Shown here one piece after another: positions 12,452-20,854 of a DNA stretch of 27,525 nucleotides. Numbering within the stretch: the stretch's first letter is position 1; every line of letters starts with the position of its first letter. Position numbers and translations under genes: made by a program. The notes under the pieces are model-generated. The model worked only from the letters and a program-made list of their open reading frames with translations, searched no databases and was not told where the DNA came from. Source of the DNA: a virus; IMG/VR virus record IMGVR_UViG_3300003937_000254, positions 1 through 27,525 of that record. One strand, written 5' to 3'.

Positions 12452-15367
12452 ATGTTAAACATAGTATGTACGAGTAAACCTTGTGATGGCCTATTCTATT
12501 ATAGTTATGAATATTGCTCTCATCTAAACGAAAAAGGTATACCCGCACAGGTATATGTTATAACGCACCGTGATTTTACATCAGGTGATTATACAGAATC
12601 TCTTAATGACAAATATATCCATTGCAAAAATATAGTATTTAATAATGATTATATCCCTGATGATTGTATAACATTGATTATGGGTAGAAGTATGATGACC
12701 TTAGCCCATTGGGGATGGAATGATTATAGATCAGTACAAAAAGAATCACTTAAAAAACTATTTGGTAATAAAGTTATTTCTGTTTATTCAGAGAATCACC
12801 CTAAAGATTATCCTAAAGCTCTAAAATTCTTTAAGCCAACAGAGGTTATCGATTTATGTGACACAGATGTTTATCCTAATGGTGTTGGTGAACACTTTGA
12901 AAAGATAATACATTTCCCTATATACAAAGAAGTTGAAGAAGATATTCAATTCGATCATTTATTTTTAGGTACAAATTCAGAGTATTACGAAGGTATAGAA
13001 AAAATAATAGATGATTATCCTGACCATGGTATATTAACCTATCATCAGAAGTATATAAACTTTGAGCATAACAATCTAAGATCTCCTGTCCCTAATCTAT
13101 TAGGCAAATTTAAAACATATGTTTATACAAAAGATACATTTGACCCAGCTCCAAGATTATTTCAAGAAGCAAGATGGCTTGGCAAAAAGATAATTTATCA
13201 TAGAAAGAATCCTACTAAAGATGGTGGTTATTGGTATTGGAAGAGAGGAATAAAAGCACAAGATATAATGCCAATTCTTACAGCTATTGATACATTAAAT
13301 GGAAAGATTTCATTAGAAACAGAATTAGTTGTGAGAGATATTCCACATCAATTTGGTGCATTGATGGAAGCTGAAAATATAGAAATCAGTGTTGTGACTG
13401 AAAAACTAATAGAACAAATAGAAAATAATGAAATTTGGTTTTGTAGTATTCCATGGATTATGGCATTTACCGATGAAGAAGGTAACTATGCTCAATGTAA
13501 TTTTGGGGAGCGACAGCAGCTCGCACATGGCGAGGCCTTTATCATTAATGAAGGCTTTGACGATATGCAAAGACCAATTCAAGAAATTGAATATTTACCA
13601 TATAAACAAGGAAATACATTACATGATACTTCGCTTAAAGAATGGATGACTGGAAGTACAATGGAAAATATTCGTAGAGAAATGGTAGATCAACAATCTG
13701 ATTACGAATTTGTTAATCATCATTGTAAGAAATGCATAAATGATGAGAAGGGTCAAAAATTAACCTCACGAAGATTAATAGCTAATAGCATTTATAAAAA
13801 TGAAAAACAAATTTGGAGACATGTTCTCGAAGGTGCTGCAAGAACTAAAAGAGGTGAAGGATATGAATTTAAAGGTAGAATTCTTGAAATACAAGTAAAA
13901 TCTTTTGGTATAGAATGTAACTTAGATTGTCATATGTGTCATCATATGAGTTCTTCAATACGAACTAAAATGGCATTTGAAAACGATGTATGGAATGATG
14001 TCGTATGGGGTGATAAAGAAAATGCTCGCGAAAAATCTGTAAATGCTATGAGGAAAAAACCAGTAGATGAAATTAATAATCAAATCATAGAACTTGCTCC
14101 ACACATTTATAATTTAAAAATCATTGGTGGCGAACCTCTTATTATGAAAAAGCATTATGAACTATTAGATAGGTTAATAGAAATAGATGAAGCCAAAAAT
14201 ATACAATTAAAATATCAAACGAATGCAACAGAATTAAAAGTAGGTAAACATAATGTGCTTAAGTATATACCACATTTTTGGCAGGTTTTAGTAGTTGTAT
14301 CTTTAGATGGAATTGAAGGATATAATGATTATATTAGAAGAAGATCTGATTATTGGAAGATATATGATAACATAAAAATATTTTCTAAATTTCCAAATGT
14401 TATTATTGATATAAATTCTGTAGTTACATTTTTTAGTGTATTACATTTACACGAAATTCCATCAGTATTCCCAACATATCTGAAGAATTGGTGGCCAGTA
14501 GATATGCCAAGTCAAATGAAAGCAAACAATTTGCCACAAGATATAAAAGATAGATTAATTCCTATATATGAAAATACTCCACCTTATGAAGAAATTGCAG
14601 ATCTTCTTCGTTTACCAGCAGATCCTGACTTTAATCCTGTAGAATTATATAAATACTGTATAGATATGGATAGTTCATATGAGGGAACGAAGTGGCAAAT
14701 GAATTTGCTGGAAGTATTCCCTGAACTTAAACCACATTTTCTTGAAACTACGGGAAAAGGTTGGCATAAAGATTATTGTATAGAAATGCCACAAATAACT
14801 GGAGTAGTAGATAGTGTTCAAGATTTTTATAAAAAGATTTTAAAAGAAAAGCCAATAGGCGAAGTATGGTATGAAGGTATTACACATCATAGAATACCAA
14901 AAGAGCATCCAGTATATGATATAGTTAATGAAGACTTATTTCATACGGGTGAAATGGATTGGGTTGGAGTACTTGACGCAGCCAAAATAGAATCAGGTGA
15001 GCATAAAGCCGAAATACGTGCTTACTTAAGTGTACAAAATGGCGATGTAGATTTTATACCACATATTGATAGTGGATATGTTTTAATATTTCCATTTGAA
15101 ATATCGGAAAATAGTAATTATAAGTTACAATATTTAAATAAAGATAGGCATGAGGAAATTGTTTATGAGCATGAATATAGAGAAGATGAAAATGGTAACG
15201 TTATACCTATTTTACATAATGGTCCAAACCATTGGCATACAGTCAATTGGGAAAGTACAAAAGACAAATATTGGGTTCAAATAATATTGAATCCAAAAGA
15301 AGGTGGATGGGAAGGATTATTAAAAGCAATAAGCAATAAAACGTTTTTTAAAAGGAGAAAAAAATGA
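12452..15367 (+). CDS. Three-domain protein: glycosyltransferase-like, radical SAM with Cys-rich auxiliary domain, 2OG oxygenase (971 aa)
   Basis: Residues 1-310 look like a GT-B glycosyltransferase (Rossmann-like start; TFDPAPRLFQEARWLGKKII near the end of the domain). Residues about 325-450 form the Cys-rich auxiliary domain seen in the genes at 16685 and 18226 (WFCSIPW; C349; C425xxC428). Residues 480-720 are a radical SAM core: C489-NLD-C493-HM-C496, then IIGGEPL at 559 and VSLDGIEGYNDYIRRRS. Residues about 780-955 form a 2OG oxygenase-like jelly roll: H871-I-D873 in FIPHIDSGY, distal His929 and a YWVQIILNP strand. No linker stop or frameshift is visible. It leads the plus-strand operon and is coupled by ATGA to the nitroreductase. 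The rSAM part is certain, the 2OG part good, the GT part tentative. Confidence 0.8.
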   Translation: MLNIVCTSKPCDGLFYYSYEYCSHLNEKGIPAQVYVITHRDFTSGDYTESLNDKYIHCKNIVFNNDYIPDDCITLIMGRSMMTLAHWGWNDYRSVQKESLKKLFGNKVISVYSENHPKDYPKALKFFKPTEVIDLCDTDVYPNGVGEHFEKIIHFPIYKEVEEDIQFDHLFLGTNSEYYEGIEKIIDDYPDHGILTYHQKYINFEHNNLRSPVPNLLGKFKTYVYTKDTFDPAPRLFQEARWLGKKIIYHRKNPTKDGGYWYWKRGIKAQDIMPILTAIDTLNGKISLETELVVRDIPHQFGALMEAENIEISVVTEKLIEQIENNEIWFCSIPWIMAFTDEEGNYAQCNFGERQQLAHGEAFIINEGFDDMQRPIQEIEYLPYKQGNTLHDTSLKEWMTGSTMENIRREMVDQQSDYEFVNHHCKKCINDEKGQKLTSRRLIANSIYKNEKQIWRHVLEGAARTKRGEGYEFKGRILEIQVKSFGIECNLDCHMCHHMSSSIRTKMAFENDVWNDVVWGDKENAREKSVNAMRKKPVDEINNQIIELAPHIYNLKIIGGEPLIMKKHYELLDRLIEIDEAKNIQLKYQTNATELKVGKHNVLKYIPHFWQVLVVVSLDGIEGYNDYIRRRSDYWKIYDNIKIFSKFPNVIIDINSVVTFFSVLHLHEIPSVFPTYLKNWWPVDMPSQMKANNLPQDIKDRLIPIYENTPPYEEIADLLRLPADPDFNPVELYKYCIDMDSSYEGTKWQMNLLEVFPELKPHFLETTGKGWHKDYCIEMPQITGVVDSVQDFYKKILKEKPIGEVWYEGITHHRIPKEHPVYDIVNEDLFHTGEMDWVGVLDAAKIESGEHKAEIRAYLSVQNGDVDFIPHIDSGYVLIFPFEISENSNYKLQYLNKDRHEEIVYEHEYREDENGNVIPILHNGPNHWHTVNWESTKDKYWVQIILNPKEGGWEGLLKAISNKTFFKRRKK
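14115..14197 (+). repeat. Radical SAM core repeat, copy 1
   Basis: Near-identical at nucleotide level to 17573-17655 in the next long radical SAM gene, covering the GGEPLIMKKHYELLD codons. Flanking regions are much more diverged, so recent duplication with local gene conversion is possible. Confidence 0.5.
15352..15357 (+). promoter_or_regulatory. Strong ribosome-binding site AAGGAG for the nitroreductase
   Basis: AAGGAG lies 6 nt before the ATG at 15364, inside the last codons of the preceding gene. Most other starts in the window lack such a clear site. Confidence 0.6.
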
Positions 15368-16026
15368 ACCAATTAGAATTACTCAGTAAGAGTAAACACG
15401 TAATTGAATGGAGTGATGAAGTTCCTGATAAAGCATTAATAGAAAAAATATTATGGAATACTTGGAAAGTTACTCGTTCAAAAAATAGTTTTATGCCCTA
15501 TCATGTAAATGTATTAGGTCCAGATAAAACTGCAGAAAAAACTTCAATATGGGAAAAAACTAAAGTTAATGATGTATTGATGAATGAAAAGAATAAAGAT
15601 TATGTCCATCCTGCCACGAGTAACAATAAATTATTTGAACAATTGGCATCTGCACCATATACTATAGTTATGTCACAAAGAATTTGCGAGCCAAATCCAT
15701 TATATAAAAGACATGTAGAAGGTGGTGGTTATTATGAGCAAATGGATAATGATGCAATCAATGGTCAAATGTGTGCGTTAATAGAAACTGGTATGTTTTA
15801 TTCTAACCTAACTGCATTCGCTTTAGAAGAAGGCTTAGATACCTCATGCATTCTTTGTTTTTCAATTGATATGAAAGATTGGGAAGACTTAGATTTTGTA
15901 AAAGAATGTCCATTATTACTTGTGACAATTGGAAAATGTAAAGAGTCGCGAAGAGAATGGTTAAATGATATAGATAGTGCTGATGATAAAAAACCGGAGC
16001 CAGAAACAGTAATAAATTGGGTTTAA
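15364..16026 (+). CDS. Nitroreductase-fold flavoprotein, paralogue A (220 aa)
   Basis: Nitroreductase-like pattern: an N-terminal helix, then RSKNSFMPYHVNVLG (the FMN-contacting strand region in the family), APYTIVMSQR, and the ETGMFYSNLTAFALEEGLDTS helix typical of the fold. Members are FMN enzymes that reduce or oxidise small molecules with NAD(P)H. The gene at 25334 shares the same layout (KQNAFPYKCYVLGP; EVGMIAKTITGAVCDAGWDTS) and, like this one, is followed by an isochorismatase-like gene. The central part is poorly conserved with textbook nitroreductases. It starts in an ATGA overlap with the three-domain gene. The substrate is unknown. Confidence 0.7.
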   Translation: MNQLELLSKSKHVIEWSDEVPDKALIEKILWNTWKVTRSKNSFMPYHVNVLGPDKTAEKTSIWEKTKVNDVLMNEKNKDYVHPATSNNKLFEQLASAPYTIVMSQRICEPNPLYKRHVEGGGYYEQMDNDAINGQMCALIETGMFYSNLTAFALEEGLDTSCILCFSIDMKDWEDLDFVKECPLLLVTIGKCKESRREWLNDIDSADDKKPEPETVINWV

Positions 16027-16032
16027 TATATT

Positions 16033-16701
16033 ATGGAAGATAGAAGATTAATATTATTGATTGACTTTGAGGGTCATCCAGCTTTGGGTGATAACTATAT
16101 GAATAATCTTAGATTTTCTTATTTAAACCAATTCTTATTTTCTGGAGCATCTGGTCATCATGATGAGCCATCTTTGATTATATCCTCTCATCACTATGAT
16201 GCACATCATAAAAAAACATGGGAACTGGAGTTGATGACAAAAGCAGATGGTCTACATAAATGGGTAACCATTTCTCCAGCTGATAAAGAGTTAGATTATA
16301 AAGATATTATAGAAATAGCAAAGGAAAAAGATGTTAATATAACAGATATTTTTATAGCAGGTTGTAATACATGTGGATGTGTAGCATTATCAAGAGGATA
16401 TTCTGCAGTACATTGGGCTAAAGCTGGATATAATGTAAAGATAATGCTTTCTATGTGCGCTGATTATCAAGTGAAAGGCGATAGTACAATTGAAAAAAAT
16501 ATAGTAGCTTTTGCTAGATTATATGAAATTATTAAATGGCATTCAGTAGTTGATGAGATTGATATTTTATATGAACCGACATGGGCTTACAAAGAAATAG
16601 AATTTTTGATGACTGAATATCAAAAAGCAGATTTGAAACATCAACAAGGAGATGTTTCTTTTTTACCAAAGGATGATAAACAATATGAAAGACCACAATA
16701 A
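16033..16701 (+). CDS. Isochorismatase-like (cysteine hydrolase) protein, paralogue A (222 aa)
   Basis: The layout resembles isochorismatase-type hydrolases: an N-terminal strand with an Asp (LILLIDFEG, D11), a central KWVTISPAD segment, then IFIAGCNTCGCVALSRGYSAVHWAKAGYNV with a Cys (C116) at the nucleophile position, and a following LSMCADYQ strand. The match is moderate and the catalytic Lys is not assigned. The paralogue at 26025 keeps the second half (TGTNTAGC, LSMCADYQ) but has Asn in place of the N-terminal Asp. It follows the nitroreductase by 6 nt and overlaps the next gene by 17 bp. An alpha/beta fold of other function is possible. Confidence 0.5.
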   Translation: MEDRRLILLIDFEGHPALGDNYMNNLRFSYLNQFLFSGASGHHDEPSLIISSHHYDAHHKKTWELELMTKADGLHKWVTISPADKELDYKDIIEIAKEKDVNITDIFIAGCNTCGCVALSRGYSAVHWAKAGYNVKIMLSMCADYQVKGDSTIEKNIVAFARLYEIIKWHSVVDEIDILYEPTWAYKEIEFLMTEYQKADLKHQQGDVSFLPKDDKQYERPQ

Positions 16702-18226
16702 AGAACTTCCAACATATATGACAAAGGGCGGACCTGGCGATACGTCTACAGCAGGTCACGTAAATACCGATGCTTGGTTTGTAGAGCCTCTTAAAACACA
16801 TTCTGAGGATGGCCGTAAGAAAAGAGATATAAGAGTTATTCCAGACTTACTTAAACATGGATCAATTGCTCAACAAGCCAAAGACCAAGAAATATTCTTT
16901 TGTGATATTCCATTTACTCAGTTATACATGGAGATAGATGGTAATTATCAACCATGTTGTTTCGGTAAACCTGATGGTAAATCTAATGTACTCAACACAT
17001 CAATTGAAGATTGGATGTTAAACAGCGAAGCTCTAAATGGTATTCGTAAAGAAATGTTAGATCCAAACGAAAAAGAATTTCCTAATGTAAATAAGTATTG
17101 TGAACGATGTGTAAGTGATGAGAGACGTTATGGTAAATCAAGACGTACAGCATGTATGAAAATACATACTAATGATTCTTCATTTTGGCCAAAGGTTGAT
17201 CGTGCTGCTCAATTATTTAAAGCAAGTGGTCTATTTGCCTTTGATGAAAGAATAATTGAGGTTCAATTAAAAGTTTATGGTTCCGAATGTAACTTAGATT
17301 GTTATATGTGTACTCATGCAAATTCAACAATTCGCCAAAAGGTTGCTCATGAAGGTGTATGGAATGATTCAGTATTTGGTGAATTAACCCAAGAAACTCA
17401 AGACTTTTTTGATTGGGTAACAAGAGATAAAACTGAAATATTGAATGAACCTGATATAACACAAGAAGCAGATGGTACATTTATGATACCAATACATAAT
17501 GAAACTTTTCCTATATCTAATACAAAATCTATGGTGGACCAAACTATAGAGATGGCTCCATATATACGAAGCATAAAAATTATTGGTGGTGAACCTCTTA
17601 TTATGAAGAAGCACTATGAACTATTAGATAAATTAATAGAAATCGATCAAGCTAAACATATCATAGTTAAATATCAAACTAATTTGACAGAGACAAAGGC
17701 TGGTAAACATAACATCTTTAATTATATTCCTCACTTTAGACTTGTTTCTATGGTTGGATCTATTGATGGCATCGGACCAGTTATTGAATACATGAGAAGA
17801 AGATGTAGCTGGGATAAGATTGTAGACAATGTAGATATTTGTAATAAGTATGATAATGTTGATGTTGACTTTAATGGATTAGTTTCTTTCCTTAGTGTAT
17901 TAAGATTTTATGAAATGATTGATTGGTGTTTAGATGAAGGTAAAGATAAAGTTAATATGGTAAATTGGGCTATGTTAGAACATCCAACACATTTAAGAAC
18001 TAATAATTTACCACAAAAATTAAAAGATGACTTACTCCCTAAATATGAAGGTTGGCCAGATATTCAAGAAGCTCTTCGTATGCCTGCTGATGATATAGAC
18101 ATACAAGACACATTTGATTATTTATTAAAGGCTGATGAGTATTACACGGGAACAAGATGGGAACTACACTTATTTGATGTATTTCCAGAATTAGAAGAGT
18201 ATTATATAAAACCAGAAAATAGATAA
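16685..18226 (+). CDS. Radical SAM protein with N-terminal Cys-rich (SPASM/twitch-like) domain (513 aa)
   Basis: It begins MKDHNKELPTYMTKGGPGD, a start chosen because a longer frame from 16652 only runs into the upstream gene. Residues 75-150 form an auxiliary iron-sulfur domain: FFCDIPFTQLYMEIDGNYQP, C91-C92, IEDWMLN, then C139xxC142 and YGKSRR. The radical SAM core has C202-NLD-C206-YM-C209, IIGGEPL at 301, and GSIDGIGPVIEYMRRR. In the known SPASM/twitch families the auxiliary domain follows the core; here it precedes it. Such enzymes typically modify peptides or small molecules by hydrogen abstraction. The stop overlaps the next start by one base (TAATG). The same architecture is seen in the 18226 gene. 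Confidence 0.85.
   Translation: MKDHNKELPTYMTKGGPGDTSTAGHVNTDAWFVEPLKTHSEDGRKKRDIRVIPDLLKHGSIAQQAKDQEIFFCDIPFTQLYMEIDGNYQPCCFGKPDGKSNVLNTSIEDWMLNSEALNGIRKEMLDPNEKEFPNVNKYCERCVSDERRYGKSRRTACMKIHTNDSSFWPKVDRAAQLFKASGLFAFDERIIEVQLKVYGSECNLDCYMCTHANSTIRQKVAHEGVWNDSVFGELTQETQDFFDWVTRDKTEILNEPDITQEADGTFMIPIHNETFPISNTKSMVDQTIEMAPYIRSIKIIGGEPLIMKKHYELLDKLIEIDQAKHIIVKYQTNLTETKAGKHNIFNYIPHFRLVSMVGSIDGIGPVIEYMRRRCSWDKIVDNVDICNKYDNVDVDFNGLVSFLSVLRFYEMIDWCLDEGKDKVNMVNWAMLEHPTHLRTNNLPQKLKDDLLPKYEGWPDIQEALRMPADDIDIQDTFDYLLKADEYYTGTRWELHLFDVFPELEEYYIKPENR
17573..17655 (+). repeat. Radical SAM core repeat, copy 2
   Basis: Partner of 14115-14197. Differences are mostly at third codon positions, so protein-level selection also explains part of the match. 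Confidence 0.5.
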
Positions 18227-19686
18227 TGGATAAAAAATTAACGCAAGGTGGTCCTGGTGACCAATACCTTGGCGGTGGAAAGGTAGACACAGGTGAATGG
18301 TTTACAAAATTTCCTCTTTTAGAAGATCAAATTAAAAATCAAGAGATTTGGTTTTGTGGTGCACCATTCCAAATGATATACACATCCACTAATGGTCAAT
18401 TCCTTCCTTGTTCTTGGGCTCAAGAGTCAGATCCAGATACTGGTGAACCGTATGGTCCAAATATTAAAGATGTAAGCTGCAAAGATTATTTTAATAAAGA
18501 TGAAACATTGAATCATATGCGTGAAGAGATGCTTACACCTGATGATCCTTTAAAGCTTGTAAATAAAATATGTAGAAATTGTAGATATCAAGAAGAACAC
18601 TATGGAAGATCAAGACGTCAAGCTTCTTTAAAACTCCAAACAAATGATAAAAGACTTTGGCCTCGCATGCGTAATACCGTTGAACGTTTTAAAAAAATAG
18701 AAAGTTGGAGTCATGATGAAACAGGTTGGGCGACTCATTCAGATGCATTTTTTAAAGAAAGAATATTTGAAGTACAAGTAAAAGCTTATGGTAATCAATG
18801 TAACTTAGATTGTTATATGTGTATTCCATATGATTCTAGTATACGACTTCAAACAATGCATCACGAAGATTTAAAAGACCAAAATATTTTTTCTGAAGCT
18901 TCGATGGAAAGGATTCCAGCTTTATCTATAAATACAATTGATGATATTACAGATCAGATTGCAGAAATTGCTCCGTACATATATAATTTAAAATTAATTG
19001 GTGGTGAACCATTAGTAATGAAAAAGTTTTATGGATTATTAGAAAAGATAGTTGAATCAGGTGAAGCTGAAAATATAATGGTTAAGTACCAAACAAATAT
19101 GTCTATATTAGAATTTGAAAAATTAAAAATTTCTAAATTTATTCCTCACTTTGGATTATTTGAATTTACAGTATCATTAGATTCAATAGGTGAAGCAAAT
19201 AATTATATAAGACGTAGATCTAATTGGGACGAAATTGTTGAAAATATAAAACATGTTAAGCAATACGAGAATGTATGGGTAAACATTAATGGTGCTATAT
19301 CATTCCTATCTGTACTTCGTTTCCATGAATTAATAAAATGGTTTGGTGAGAATAAAGCTTTATTTCATCAAATAAATTGGTCAAATATTAGAGGTCCTGG
19401 TAAATTATGTGCTAATGTATTACCAAAACCACTTAAAGAAAAACTTATACCGTTGTATGAAGGCTTCCCAGATATACAACAGGTATTAAGAGAATCTCCT
19501 CATGATACATATTATGGCAATAGAGTTGAAGGAGATGATGATTACATAGATATACAAGACACATTTAAATATCTACTTATGAATGATAAACATTATAAAG
19601 GAACAAAATGGGAAATGGATTTATTTAAAGTATTTCCAGAACTAGAAGAATATTACATACCCGATATACAGGAGATAGAGTTATGA
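18226..19686 (+). CDS. Radical SAM protein with N-terminal Cys-rich domain, paralogue (486 aa)
   Basis: Paralogue of the preceding gene. The N-terminus MDKKLTQGGPGD shares the GGPGD motif. The auxiliary domain has WFCGAPFQMIY, C62 (followed by Ser, where the paralogue has a second Cys), then C116xxC119 and YGRSRR. The radical SAM core is C192-NLD-C196-YM-C199, LIGGEPL and VSLDSIGEANNYIRRRS. The C-terminal 90 residues (ending FPELEEYY) are shared with the paralogue and with part of the three-domain protein. It is one-base coupled upstream and ATGA coupled to the nitroreductase downstream. Loss of one Cys suggests a changed auxiliary cluster. The substrate is unknown. Confidence 0.85.
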   Translation: MDKKLTQGGPGDQYLGGGKVDTGEWFTKFPLLEDQIKNQEIWFCGAPFQMIYTSTNGQFLPCSWAQESDPDTGEPYGPNIKDVSCKDYFNKDETLNHMREEMLTPDDPLKLVNKICRNCRYQEEHYGRSRRQASLKLQTNDKRLWPRMRNTVERFKKIESWSHDETGWATHSDAFFKERIFEVQVKAYGNQCNLDCYMCIPYDSSIRLQTMHHEDLKDQNIFSEASMERIPALSINTIDDITDQIAEIAPYIYNLKLIGGEPLVMKKFYGLLEKIVESGEAENIMVKYQTNMSILEFEKLKISKFIPHFGLFEFTVSLDSIGEANNYIRRRSNWDEIVENIKHVKQYENVWVNINGAISFLSVLRFHELIKWFGENKALFHQINWSNIRGPGKLCANVLPKPLKEKLIPLYEGFPDIQQVLRESPHDTYYGNRVEGDDDYIDIQDTFKYLLMNDKHYKGTKWEMDLFKVFPELEEYYIPDIQEIEL

Positions 19687-20459
19687 ATGCAACAATAACA
19701 GCGGCTGTCGATATTGCACGAGTCGCACAAAGAAACTGGGATTTGTCTAAGACAATTCCACAAGCAGATTTAGACACACTAATTTATGCTGCGCAGCAAA
19801 GTCCAAAGAAAGCAATGGAAACCCATTATGCTTTACATGTATTTACTGATAAGACTAAAATTAGACAAATTTATGATCAGACAAAGAAATTCCTTGTAGC
19901 ACCAACTGATGCTACTGAACCACCCGATGATATGTTTGAAATGAGAGATGGTCAACCTTGGCAAAACGATGAAAAATATTCTGTAAAGAATTCTCAAGTC
20001 TTAGCAAATGCTATGTTTGTTTTTACTGAAGATAGAGGTACAGCAAAAGGTGGTACTCATTATATGGCTAAAGAAGGCGGAGAATATAATGCTTTAACAG
20101 TATATGAAGAGCAAATTGATTTTTCAATTGGAATCGCTGTTGGTAATTTAACATTATCTGCAGCTATGTTAGGATATAAAACTGGCATATGCTCAGCACT
20201 CGAATGTGATAATATAGCTAATATATTATCTAATGGTCAATCAACGCCAGGTTCAAAAGATATTATGAACCCTAAACTAATTATTGGTATAGGATATCCC
20301 AATGAGGGAGTTGATAGAACATGGCATCATGAAACTAAAAACTCTGAATTAGGTTTTGATGCTAGTGATAGAGGACCACTCGATGAACTATTTAAATTCC
20401 CTTCATTTGATGGTACAGGCGATGGAACAGATTTATATATAAATGGAGTGAAGCAGTGA
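19683..20459 (+). CDS. Nitroreductase-family flavoprotein (258 aa)
   Basis: The most typical nitroreductase of the three: an N-terminal helix VDIARVAQRNWDLSKTIPQ, YAAQQSPKKAMETHYALHVF in the FMN-binding region, FSIGIAVGNLTLSAAMLGYK with GICSALE for the central helix and glycine turn, and LIIGIGYPNEG near the C-terminus, the strand that ends in a GxGxP-like turn in the family. It should bind FMN and use NAD(P)H. An acidic tail follows the core. It sits between radical SAM genes, coupled by ATGA upstream and GTGA downstream, and might act on their product or reduce a flavin for them (inference). Confidence 0.8.
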   Translation: MNATITAAVDIARVAQRNWDLSKTIPQADLDTLIYAAQQSPKKAMETHYALHVFTDKTKIRQIYDQTKKFLVAPTDATEPPDDMFEMRDGQPWQNDEKYSVKNSQVLANAMFVFTEDRGTAKGGTHYMAKEGGEYNALTVYEEQIDFSIGIAVGNLTLSAAMLGYKTGICSALECDNIANILSNGQSTPGSKDIMNPKLIIGIGYPNEGVDRTWHHETKNSELGFDASDRGPLDELFKFPSFDGTGDGTDLYINGVKQ

Positions 20460-20854
20460 GTTCGTCAGAGGCAGCAATGAATAAGCAGAAAGAGGATCAA
20501 GAAGCACAAGAACTTGATATCGGTGAATTTAAATTAGAGATTAAACCACGTTGTTTAACCTTTGAACCGAAGGCTTATCATAAACCTGCTGCCTATACAT
20601 CTGATGGATTTATGTTACCATGCTGTTGGCTAGATGATCCAAAGAATGACTTTGGTGTTGAATACTTTGGGTTAAAAGATAACCATCTTCGATTAAATAA
20701 AGCTGAATCAGTTGAAGCAATATTTAAATCAGAAGAATGGAATCATTTCTTTTGGACATTACTGCATGACCAAAAACATGCAATGAAGCATTGTAAATAT
20801 AAGTGTGGTAATTTAAGGAAAGATAATAATTTATATTTGACGGAAACAATATAA
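20456..20854 (+). CDS. Stand-alone SPASM/twitch-like iron-sulfur domain protein (132 aa)
   Basis: A free auxiliary domain without a radical SAM core: PRCLTFEPKA (C33), YTSDGFMLPCCWLDDP (C56, C57), VEAIFKSEEWNHFFW, and KHCKYKCGN (C113, C117). It aligns by pattern with the last 110 residues of the gene at 22412 (PDCL, VPCCEMD, VEDIKNVFMSDPW, MCQTFCRKN), where the same domain is fused after the radical SAM core. It is therefore a split subunit, probably partnering the radical SAM protein encoded next. GTG start in a GTGA overlap; one-base (TAATG) overlap with the next gene. The first 25 residues are hydrophilic and charged. Confidence 0.75.
   Translation: MSSSEAAMNKQKEDQEAQELDIGEFKLEIKPRCLTFEPKAYHKPAAYTSDGFMLPCCWLDDPKNDFGVEYFGLKDNHLRLNKAESVEAIFKSEEWNHFFWTLLHDQKHAMKHCKYKCGNLRKDNNLYLTETI

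Noticed and set aside
14648-14655. Plus-strand TATAAATA inside the 971-residue gene.
   Set aside because: Encodes LYKY within the continuous frame, and no gene starts near it.
16532-18290. Minus-strand frames of 76-89 codons opposite the radical SAM genes.
   Set aside because: They are antisense to coding sequence with intact radical SAM motifs and show no features of their own.
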